This document shows positions 1 to 11,700 of a stretch of DNA of 15,806 bases, in pieces (position 1 is the first letter of the stretch; each line of letters begins with the position of its first letter). The notes beneath the pieces are model-generated. The model was not told where the DNA came from. It saw only the letters and a list, made by a program, of their open reading frames with translations, and made no database searches. Made by a program: the position numbers and the translations under genes. This stretch comes from Clostridia bacterium. Lineage in GTDB: Bacteria; Bacillota_A; Clostridia; Christensenellales; UBA1242. Location: NCBI GenBank assembly GCA_017454425.1, contig JAFTCZ010000082.1, positions 1 to 15,806 of the forward strand. The letters run 5' to 3'.

Positions 1-3000
1 AAATCAATAAATGCACCAATACCATATTCTCCGTCACCCTCGTTTGACAAGGTAAAGTATCTTGCGGTAGGGATTGTTATGTTTCCGCTTTCACTTTCTT
101 GAGCTAGTGTGATGTAATTAATGTTTTCACTTACTTTTGCAACATGATAACTTCCGGTATAACCAAAGATGAATGACAATACCATGTACAAGTCGGTTGG
201 AGTTGTTGCCTTACCCACAATTCCGGCTGTGGTGTCTGGTTGTATGTGTCCAACAACTTGCTCGGCATAATAGTTAAGGTTTGCCAACACACCACCTGTG
301 GTTTTTCCTACAATTCCACCAAAATTGCTGTTTGGTTCCATGTTTAGTTCATAAGAGATGTGTGACCAGCAGTTGTTTACAACACCAGCACTATTTCCTA
401 CCACACCACCAAAGCTTGCGCCTTGTGCTAGTGATATTGTGCATTTGCCAACTCTTGCACTTTGGTCGGTGCTATCAAGCATTATGCTTGTACCACTTGC
501 ATACAAACAAGCAGTTGATGTGAGAATATCGGCAAGTATTCCGCGAGAAGTATCTGCGGCAATTTGCGCGATAAGGGCGTTGCTGTTTATTTGAACTTGA
601 ACACCAACAATTGCACCATAAACCTCGTGTACAAGGGTGCTTGCATCATAAAGCTTGATAACATGGTTGTGACCATTAATAAAGCCTGTTAATTCTTCGA
701 AGATATATGTTGTGCCACTTGTTGATTGCGTACCTGTAAGTCTTATGTCATTTACCAAAATGTAATATTCACCAGATACTGGTTGAATTGTTGACATATT
801 GTTGGTAATAACTTTTGCCGCACCATATTTTACCACACCATAAACATCATCACTTACTGTTAGGTAAAGTTTTGCAATTTTGTTAAATATATTTTTAAGA
901 AGTGCACGCTCTTGTGTGTAGTATGAGGTTGTGTTAGCATCACCCGCACCCGCAAGAGTGTTTGAATGCAAGTACCCAAAATTGTTTTGATAGGTTGAAA
1001 TATTTTGTGTTGTTGTTAAATTAAATACAACCATGTTTTTATAAAATTCGGGAGCTATTGTCAAATCGTCGTTTTCTGTACTATAGTTATCATCTTTTAT
1101 TGCAAGACTGTAGAATGGGTCAAGTGGAATATAGTATTCTAACTTATCACCATTTTCGGTTTCGCAATTATAATACTTAAGCATATTAATGTTTGACTGC
1201 ACGCCAAGGTTGTTTATTATGCTTGTTGCGTTATAACTGCGTTTTTCAACAAATACACTGTGGTCTTCAAGCAGTTCTTCTTCCGTCTTTTCTGACAAAC
1301 TGTTTGGTATTATGTTTTGAGCTTCCAAAATTATTTTTGTTTCGACTTCTTGTGACTCATCTAACGCAAAATCATATGCAATTGTTGTGTTAGCAATAGT
1401 TGCACCTGTTAGATTTGCAATTTTTATTGTAGAGTATGCATAACTAGAATAAAGTTTGTTGTTAGTGCCTGACAACATTCCATAATAACCACCAACGGTA
1501 AGCTTTGTGTTTGTGTTCATGCTGCCACTTATTGATTGTTCACCCGAAATAATTAAGCCATTTGCTGTTGTGTTTTGTGCAATACCAATACCCGAACCAA
1601 AATATGTGTTAGAATAAACATCTTGAAGGCTAATATCTACATTCGATACTGTCATCAAATATTTTTGCTCGTTTATTGTTGTGTTATTTGCACCACCTAT
1701 TAATCCACCAACATACAAGTTGTCAAAGTTTTCGGTAGCCAAGTTGTTTGTGTTGGTTTGCAAAATTCGCATACCATAAAAACTTGTTTCTGCTGGTTTT
1801 TCAATATTTAGTCCGCTTACACCACAGTTAAGAATATTTACATCTTTATTTGCATGACCTATCAAGCCACCAACATATCTATTGATGTTTTGATTTGTGT
1901 TTTGTGCAATAAAGTCTAGTTGCAAGTTCTGAATCATTACATTTTCGATATTTGCATATTCTGCTGTTCCGGCAATGCCACCTATGCTGGTTGTATACTT
2001 ATTGTTTACTATACGATTTGCACCAACATATTGAACATTGTTAACCATAAGACCATCAATTGTTATGTTTTTGATCACTGCATAACTAATATTGTCGTCA
2101 TCATAAACGCGACCAGCAACATATCCAAACAATCCACCGATGTTTGCCAAATAGTTTGATACTGACAAGCTTTCTATTGTATAACCACGACCATCAAAGG
2201 TTCCGCTAAATGGCAAGTTGCTTGTTCCTACCATAATATATTTTATTTGTTTGCCATCTTGGTTGAAGTAGATGTTGTTTGTCAAATAATAATCTGCCTC
2301 TGGGTGCCAGTACATCTTAATAAAGTCTTGTGTTCGTGAGATGTTGCCTTGTATGTTCATAACACCCTGAATAATTCTTGGTGTATCATCTTCGTTGCGA
2401 CCAGAAATTGAATATTCGTCCCAAAGTGCAAACCAATCCCATTTTGTTTGACTGTATGCATTGTTGCGAGTGTCTCCTATTGCAACATACTGTGTGCGAT
2501 CTTCTAGTTGTTCGGCCCCAAGCCCATCATCATAAGCGCAAATTGCCAAAATATTTGAGTTGTTTTCGGTGTTTATGGTTGTGTTTGGGGCAACTTCGTT
2601 GCGAGTGATGTATTTGTTGTAATAGTTTATCGCAACTGTCATGTCTTCGGTATAGCCTGGCTCGTTGTAATTTTCACCATTGTGTGAAGTTGTAAGCAAT
2701 GAAGAATCGGTTGTAAAACCAATTAATCCACCCAAGTGACCATAAGTTTTTAGGTTTTGATAATATTCAAAATAACTGCTTGCCCAGTTGTTTTGCCCAA
2801 CAACAAAATCTAGCAAGATTGTTTGTGGATAAATGTTAACTTGTGAACTAACATTTTCGCCACTTACTTCGGTTGTTATGTTGCAAATAGGGTTTGCAAC
2901 TTTTATTAGCAAGCTTGATGGAATGTTTGCTTGAGGGGAAATGTTTGTACGAGTAAGCAAGTTGTTATCAATTGTTTCTATGCTTGCCAGTGTACCAATA

Positions 3001-5700
3001 AGTCCACCGACATTTGCATTATTGCTACCCACAACATATCCTGTGGCATACACGGCACGAATATCTCCGCCAAAGGCAATTCCTACTAGTCCTCCAACAT
3101 TTTGCACTGTTGGACTGTCAACATATATTGCACTGCTGCAATATCTTATGACACCACTTTGACCATCTGTTGGATAACTTTGACCAAAGTTTGCACCAAC
3201 AAGCCCACCAACAGCACTTATATAACCTTGGGCGTCAAACACTTTTGCGTTTGCACTTTCGACCACTGCACCAGTGTTTGCTTGGTTAACTGCTTGTTGA
3301 ATAGCTGTTGTGTACTCTACTTGTGAGTATTTTATTATTCCGTTATTTTGACCAACAAGTCCACCAGCATAAACGCTACCACGCAAATGCATATTTGTGC
3401 CAACTGTTGTTTGTGCGTTATTAAGTACTGTGTTGCACCCAACAACACCACTTACACCACCAACAACTTGGCCAATTATTATGTTGTTGCCATTAAATTT
3501 TAGGTTTGTGCTGACATAATTTGTTGTGTCGCTTTCTTGAATTTTTGTTGTAAACTTTGTGCTTGATTGGGTTGCTTCATAATTAAACAAGTCCAAAACA
3601 CCAAACAAACCACCACTGATTGACAATTTGTCATAAGTGCTCTCAAATATTCCACCATTATTCATGCGTGAAATATCAAAGTTGTAAATGTGTGCCATTT
3701 CGTTATTTGATGAAGCATAAGCAGAAGTAACCGAAATATTTGAAGTGATGTTCGAAATTCTACTATTACCGTATACAGCACCCACAACACCACCAACAAT
3801 ATGTCTACCAAGTATTGTTGCGTTGTTTCCAGTTAGGTTGATATTAAAGATTGTTCCGTCTAACATTCTACCAGCCAATCCACCAACAAACAACCTTGAA
3901 TATGTTTCGGCATAAACGCCTTCTAGCACAATATCAACATCAGCCACTGTTCCGCCACAAATTTCGCCAAACAATCCAAGTGCAACCTCACTGTCGGTTG
4001 GTTTTTCGGTAGCATTTTCTCTTGCAACCAGCACATCAAACCTTCCGGCATTGCTTGCTGGTGTGCTTGTGCCATAATATCCAATATCCACCCCACTAAT
4101 TGTCATGCCATTACCCATTATTGTACCACGCAAAATTTTTGTTGTGGTATTAAACTCAATATTGTTGGCGTACAAAACTGACAAATCGATTGGGCAAATT
4201 ATGCGAGCATAATAATCTGCATTATCTGCACTTATGTAGGCATCACTGTCGCTTTCGAACATTGAATTAAATGTTGTTGCGTCATAAATTAATGCCACAC
4301 AATCTTTTGTGTTGTATTGTGGTTTTTGTGATGAATTTGCTTCGTTAACCAAAGTGTACCAATAAAGGGCTGCGTTTCCTGTTGTTGTTTCTACCCTATC
4401 AATTTTTTGGTGAACATTTTTTGCCATACCCAAAATATTTGCATTAATAAGTGTTGGTCCTAGTGTTGTTTTTGAAATTGGGTTCCAGACACCGTTTTGG
4501 CTAACAGTTGTGCTTGCAAACGAATAATTTGGCCATTGTTGTGCTTGTTTGTCTTGGTTGGTCATGCCATCAAGTGTTAGTGCTGTTGCAACCTCGGCAC
4601 CTGTTTGATGTTGATTGTAAATATCTGCAAGATAACAGCTATCTTCCACTATTCCGTTGTTTAATGCAACTTCACCGCTTGCACTGCTTGTTGTTCCTGT
4701 AAATGGGCGGTTGTAAATGTTTGAATTTACTGAAGGACGAGAAGCACTATAACAACGCAAAATTGCACCGTTGTTTTCAAATACAAAGCCAGATGCGCGT
4801 ACTGTTTGTGCGTTTTTGACATCTATTGTTGCAAAACAATCCGCAACACTGCCTGTATTGTTGTGTACAAACGCACCAAATGCACTGTTGGAACTAATGA
4901 CAACATTTCGTTTTGTATCACGAGCGATTGCCAATGTGATTTGTTCACTAACTATATCCAAACCACCAACATAACTCTCAGAAATTCTGCCGCTGTTTGA
5001 AGCAACAAGCCCTGCAATGTAGTTGGCGTTTTCGTCACCAGCAACCACAACATTGTTTATGTTTGAATAATTGACATAACACCCACTAATCATACCGGCG
5101 TTTTGTGCAATCAAACCACCAAATGTAGCATATGTCATATCAAAGTCAAGGTTGTAAACACGGCTGTTTGTCACATAGCCTTGGTTAATAGCAATCAAGC
5201 CACCAAGTATAATATTGCTGTTGTGTTGTCTGTCAGAAACAAGTGTTAATTTTTTGTTAATTAATGCACCTGTTGTGTCACCTGCCTGAGTTGTGGTTGA
5301 CACAACTTCACAGTTAGTAATAATACCACTGTTTTGAGCAACCAACAAACCGATAGTATAATTTGAACTTGTTGCATCATCAACACAAGATATTGTTAGG
5401 TCATCACGAATTTCAACAATTATGTTTTTAAGAATTGTGTTTTGGTTTGTTTGTGCAAACACACCAAGATTGTGAGCAGTGTTCTTGACAAAAGGATTTA
5501 CTGTTTTGCTGATTATTAACTTATAGTTGTTTCCATCAAAACTTGATATCGCTGTTGTTATTGGGTCAAATTCTTGGTCGTGCTCGGCACCATTTAGGTC
5601 AATATCATTAAGAAGGATATAATCTTTGCCTGCTTCCATTGCCTTTAAGTCTTCGAGTGTACGAATTGGCAATGGGTGGTCTTTTGAAGTGTTTTCTTCG
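1..5700 (-). repeat. GLUG-type repeat block 2 of the giant lipoprotein, running off the window
   Basis: The block starts with a textbook entry segment near 5690-5590 (PLPIRTLEDLKAM, then DYILLNDIDLNG) and the turn SSFDGNNYKL near 5530. GLUG cores then recur to the left edge. Clear examples are GGLVG at 3351-3365, 3195-3209 and 3081-3095, GGLIG at 2994-3008 and GGIVG near 315. Roughly twenty cores are visible in all, spaced irregularly: the four listed are 52, 38 and 29 residues apart. A new turn, SGTFDGRGYTIESL, near 2200-2165 suggests the block is built from several consecutive solenoid modules rather than one continuous array. Confidence 0.75.
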
Positions 5701-8700
5701 TAGTTAAGACCAAATCTATATGTATATTCGACAGCGTTTTCTTGTGGTGTTGTAGATATTGTTAAGATGTTTGATGGATTGTATACTGCATAATAATTTG
5801 CCCACAAGCGTGGTCCTGCATCTACACTTAATGCCTTTATTTTGTGAACTTTTACCTCATCAGACCCAGCAAAAATCCAATTTACACTGCCATCTATTAT
5901 GACATCATTTTGTACCGAAACATATGCTTGTGTTGTCCTGTCATAATAGCCAAATACGATATTTGTTTTTGAGTTGTCAATAGTGTTGTTATCATAACTT
6001 ATAAGGTTTATGCCTTTAAGAATTTCGATAACTTTTTTGACATTTTCTGTGGTCATGTTAAATGAAAATTCTGGAACATTTCGCAACATGGTTTTTATTG
6101 CTTCGGTTAACTCGAAGCCACTAGTTGTGTCAATATCTAATAAACCTTTGTTGCTTCTTACATCACTAACAAATAGTGTTATTTGAATAGGCTCGGAAGT
6201 ATAAGAGAATGTCCAATCACCATCAACAACATTTGATATTGCTCCACCAATAGCAGCAATACCATTATCACCATTAAGTGCCAAATTTAATACTTGGCTT
6301 TCTTCTGGATTTGCCCACTTAAGGTTGATAACAATATCAACAACCCTAAACACCATCTCGCGAGAAATAGTTGTCAAAACACCCGAAATATCTGTTTGTG
6401 CACTTAATTTAATAATAAATGAAGAACCAAGCTCGGCATTTTGTGGTACATTTATGTAATATTGTTTTGTCACATCACTAGATGCTGCGTTTATGGTATT
6501 GTTTCCGTCAACGGCTGTTAGGGTTGCGCCTGCTGGGTTTTCGGTTATCTCAAGCTTTGCATTTAACAAACCTTTTTGAACATAAACATTTAATAGGTTT
6601 GTGTTTTGACCATAAATATCATCACGGTCTTTGCCACCTGTTCCTTGTGCAATGTATGCAATATTATTTGTGGCATCAAAGTTGTCATAACTTAATGACA
6701 TAGCAGTTGAAGCATAAATAGAATATTGGTTTGTTTTTGTGTACAACAAATTATCGTCTTTGTCATAAATGTTTGCATAGATATTAAAGGTTGCACTGGT
6801 AGAAACATTTTGAGGCATGTATGTACGGAAGAACAAAATGCCCGTGTGGTTTTCGTCTGTTGTTTTGTGAGTAATTATACCATTTGGCAAAATTGTGATA
6901 TCTGTGCCAGATTTAACAACATATTTGCCACCTTTTGCGTCTGTGACATAATCTCTTTGGTCAAACACAACACCATAACCATCAACAACGCTTGAGGTTA
7001 TTTCGATGCGGTCATAGTTTACATAATATGGGTCGATAGTAAGTTTTAATATTCCATATCCGCCCGCAACAATTGAGGCAGAAGGCAACTCACCTGCTGA
7101 CCTTAACTCACCATCAGAATAATCAACATCAATATAGTGGTACATATCTACTGCGGTGATAATTTGTGGCTCGATGTGCAAATCATAAGATGCTGTCACA
7201 TTGCCGCGTGCTGTTGCTGATTGTGGGCGTGCCTCTAACTCGATTGCATATTCTTCAACTTCCAACACATCAGCAGGTGCTGAAAGATAGTACTCGAGAT
7301 TAAATGTTTTTATATTGTTTGACGCCAGTGGATTGCCAATAACATCTATCACAATAAATGGCAAAGCGCCAACCATGTTTTCATAATCAAGGGCTGAATA
7401 ATAATTTTCGTCATAATAATATGCCGCAATACCTGCGTTTGTTATTAATGCATAAGGTTGATTATCTACATAGATGTACAATGCATCATTTACAAAACCA
7501 TCGTCACAAGTAATATCTACATTAAGATATACATGATCACCGGCATAAATATCAACATCACCTTGGCTTAATAATATTGCACTTGGGCCTGCCAAGGTTG
7601 ACACATTGTATGTCCAAGAATGACCTGTTGGCTTAATGATGATATTTTGTAAATCATCACCATCATAAAATTGTGCAATTATTTGTTTTTGAACACTTAG
7701 GGCAACATCGTTTGCCGTAGAAGTGCTTTTTAGCACAAAACTATCTAGCGCAACACCACTAGATACCAAAGAAGCAGCACCTGGTTGTGGCGCAAAACTT
7801 GCTTGCAGTGTTCCGGCAGAAAGATTGTTGTTTGCAACATCTAAATAATCAACACTAAATTGTTCGGGATTGTTTAATTTAAGGGTAACAGTGTCGCCCG
7901 CATCATAAACATCATCTGTGTTGGTGTTAGAAAGAACAATCTTGTCATAACCATCAACTACACAAATTTGAATAGTAACATTTGCATCAGGGTTTAATGC
8001 ACTTGCAATATTAATAACAGTTGTGCCTACACCAACAATAACAACCGAATATCCATTTGCATAAACACTTGGCACAACTCTTGCAACTGTTGTGTTGCTG
8101 TTTGTAACATTAATTAACAAATCGCTTAAAGAACTAAGTGGTGGGAATGTAATATCAAACAATCCGTTTGCGCCAAATAATTTGAGGGTGTTGTCGCTTG
8201 TTGTCATTGGGGTTGTGTCACTTGCAGTTGCAACACCACCAGAAATAACAACAGGTATTTTGTTATAGTTTTTTATTACAACATCATTTTGTGTGGTTTG
8301 ACCAACATATTCTAGTACCAAATATGGTGACACTTCAACAAACAAATCGGTAGGAACCATTGGCAAGAACGCTTCGGTCTCGGTTGTGCTATCAACATAG
8401 GTGCCATTTACTACTTCGCGTTTTGCAATAAGTAAATGTTGATAAGTGTTGTTGTAATAATATCCACCTGTGTACAAATCATTTGTACTCCACGCAGAAA
8501 CAGTATCCTGACTTAATGCACTTAATGATTGTGTTGTTTCTGCGTAGTTGTAGTTGCTGTTTGAATAATAATCTTTTACTATTGCAATTATGCCGCTACC
8601 AACAACACCATTTGTTTTGCTAACTTGGTTGTTTGATGTTATTGTCATGTTTGAATAAACATAATTAATTTTTGCGTCCATACTGCCCGTGGCACTACCA

Positions 8701-11700
8701 ACAACGCCACCAAGTGCCGAAGTTGTGTCAACTTCGCCTGTGTTTGCATTATCAAGAGTTATGCCCTTGTTTGGTACAAAACTGATTGCATAAGCATATT
8801 CTAATACACCCGTGTTGCTGTTTTGACCAACAACACCACCAGCACTGTTTGTGCTGACTAGGTTTAACCCATTAAATGTAGATTCACTATCATTAATAAC
8901 AATATATCTTGCATCATAAACACCAGCATTGTTTTGGCCAACAACACCACCAGCAATATTTACGGGAATTGTTGCATTTAGGTTAACCATACTTTGAAGG
9001 TATTTAACACGATAGTCGGTAGAATTAATAACTGTTTGATTGTTTTGCGCTATCACTCCACCAAAAACTATGTCTTGTGCATCACTGTTGCTGTTTATGG
9101 TTACATTACCTTTTACCGCAAGTGCCAAAATATTGTTGTTTGTGTTGTTTTCGACACTCGCAATTCCTGGTGATACAAAACTGCGCCCATAAAGGTTTGT
9201 TGCAAAACTAGGGGCAAGCACAGTAAAGTCTTGCACTACACCACATCTTACTTTTGCAATTGTTGCAATATAAATATCAGAAGAAGCGTGGTTGTTTACA
9301 TTGTTGTTAATTGTTACTTCTTTTATTGTTAGGTTTACATTTTTAAGGGTACCAACATTACTACTTCCATCTTTGCCCACAGATTTTATAAAGATACCAA
9401 TCTCGCTGTGGATTGCGCTTGTGGCACTTTGAGTTGTGTATGAATAAGAAGGAATAACAAAGTTGATATTTTCAATAATTCCGGTCAACTCGTTAAATAC
9501 TGATGTACTTTCTTTGTTAATAGGCACGCCATTCCACAAGGTTTGACCATCACTATTCATCACAATATTAATTGCAGCAAAACTTACTGTACGAATATTG
9601 TTGTCAAAACTTGTTAAACTTCCGGCAAAACTTGTGTCAAGAGAATATGTACTATTATGAGAGGCGTCGATATTTTCGACAATAACATTTGAAATATCAA
9701 CCCCGTCCAAATCTTTCATCAAAACAAAGTTTTTGTCTTTTTGGGCATAAATCTTGTAAAAATCTTTTGCCGAATAAATGCGATAAGCCGATTCGTTTCC
9801 GTCAGCAACTGTTATTTCAAACCTCATCAATATTGCATCTTGCACTTCGGCAATATCACTTTCGGATACAATATTTGAGGTGTATTTCTTAAGTGCATCT
9901 TGTGCAAACACATAAACAACAGCGTTGCCTACACGATAACTATTTGTTGTTGTGTCATAATTAATTATTATGCGGTCAATACCATCAACCGTAACAATTG
10001 ACAACATGTTTGACATGTGTGCGCCAGTTGTTTTTGTGACAAGTGAACCATTTTCTTCGTCAAACACAATATATTCAAGATTTTTGTTTGCTGCACGAAC
10101 AGGTGTAACATTTGGTCGCAAAGCAAAATATGCTGTTGACGCGTTATCAACCTCGGTGTACAAAGATATAACGCGGTTTATTTTTTTATCTGCTGTTTGA
10201 GTGTTTTGAACAACCTCAAAACCATTAAGGCTTGTTGTGTCAAAGGTAGCGTTTTTAACTGTTTCAAACGGCATAACAGTTACCGTCAATCTTGTGGTAA
10301 GAATAGTATTATAGTCTTTTAACTTAACTTCTATTGTGGTGATTATTCGGTCTTCTTTTAGGTTTATGCTGTTTGCAGTAACCGTGATGTAAGAACCATA
10401 ATAAACACCACTTTCGCCATCTTCGCGAATAATCCCACCCGTGATTGTTAATGGATTACTGTTACTACTGCTGCTAATAATTTTCCATTCGGCATCATCT
10501 TCCATGGCATCTATCATACCATTGGCTGTTGTGATGATATTTACCTGGCGGGTTGTTAGGTTTGTGTTGTAAACACGCCCCGCACTATCTTCTTTTGCAT
10601 ACAAAGTAATAGATGGGTCGGTTAGCGTTAGGTCAAGCACTTTGTTGTAAGTTTGAACTTCAAAACTGTATGTTTTTGTTTTTGTGACCAAATTGCCACT
10701 TTCGACATCATAGTATTCTACAATACAATTAACTTTTGTACTGCCGCGTTTGTCTGTCACAAGTGTGGCTGTGCTAAATGAAGTTGAGGTATTGGTTACG
10801 CTTGTTACTATGTTTCGGTCGACCACATTATATCTTACATCAGCAAGCAAAGCATTGCTTGGGCCCAAAATATTATTAAGTTCGATTGTGCTACCTGTTG
10901 CAATTTTTATGGTCTTAATAATTGGTTGATTGTTGGCATCTAGCCTGTTTTGGTCTAGGTCGTTTTCGTCTTTTTCGGTCTCATAAGTTATGCTGCCTAT
11001 GTACGCAGATTGTCCTCTTGCGCCAATAGAGTATTCATTAAATTTTGAGAATACAACAACATCTACGCTTATGCTTACACCTGTTGGGGCTGTCCAAGTA
11101 ACTGTTGCCGCACCCACCCTTAATGGTTTTAGTGTAAATATTGCCTCAGACGAACCACTAAACACCGCATTTACAATTTCGACAACACCACTTGGTGCAA
11201 TAACATAACGGCTCGAATCAACAATATCCATTGGGTTTGCACCATTAAGGTTTGTCGAATCGGTATTCTTTGGCCATACAGTCAAAGATATATCACGGGT
11301 CGAAGAATCTTCGTCCATTGCAAGATACATCTTGCCATCTGTGTGCAAGGCATTTGAATTTTCGGTTATGGTTATGTCATTAATACCATAGGCAAGTGTA
11401 ATAATTAGTTCACGACTAAGTGAATTAATAGCTGTTGCACCCTCAAGAGAAATTAAATATCTTATTTGCCCACTGCCATATTCGTGGTTGGCATCAAGAC
11501 CATTCTTTAACAAAATTCGTGTTCCACTTGTTACCAAAACACCATTTGTGCTGTCAATATATCTAGGGGTTGCTCCACCGCCAATATACCACTCTAGGTT
11601 GTCGGCATTTGCAGGAATTGAACCATCATCACTAATAAGACTTATACGCAAAGAATTGTAAAGGCTTGAATATGGTGATAATGATACAGAAAGAACTTCT

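Larger units (their letters stand above)
8690..9790 (-). repeat. GLUG-type repeat block 1 of the giant lipoprotein
   Basis: In the giant frame, an entry segment near 9783-9690 (SAKDFYKIY, then NFVLMKDLDG) has the look of the strand that leads into GLUG/beta-helix regions. It is followed by short beta-strand units whose cores read FGGVIAQNN (near 9060), AGGVVGQNNAG (near 8950), AGGVVGQNSN (near 8830) and LGGVVGSATG (near 8700). Such G-G-[LIV]-[VI]-G-x-N turns are the hallmark of GLUG motifs, which are thought to stack as a beta-solenoid. Identification rests on the motif alone. Confidence 0.72.

Noticed and set aside
2990..3370. A CRISPR-like array, suggested by regularly recurring CCACCAAC words
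   Set aside because: The recurring words are codons for Gly-Gly-Leu-Val-Gly in an open frame, and the spacing is irregular (87-156 nt), without identical repeats.
281..9892. Many plus-strand open frames of 60-90 codons opposite the giant gene
   Set aside because: They have no consistent SD, are rich in Cys/His/Leu as expected for antisense shadows, and lie opposite a single convincing long frame.
9968..10150. A 60-codon minus-strand frame inside the giant gene
   Set aside because: It lies in a different frame from the giant coding sequence, which is fully open there, and has no independent start signals.
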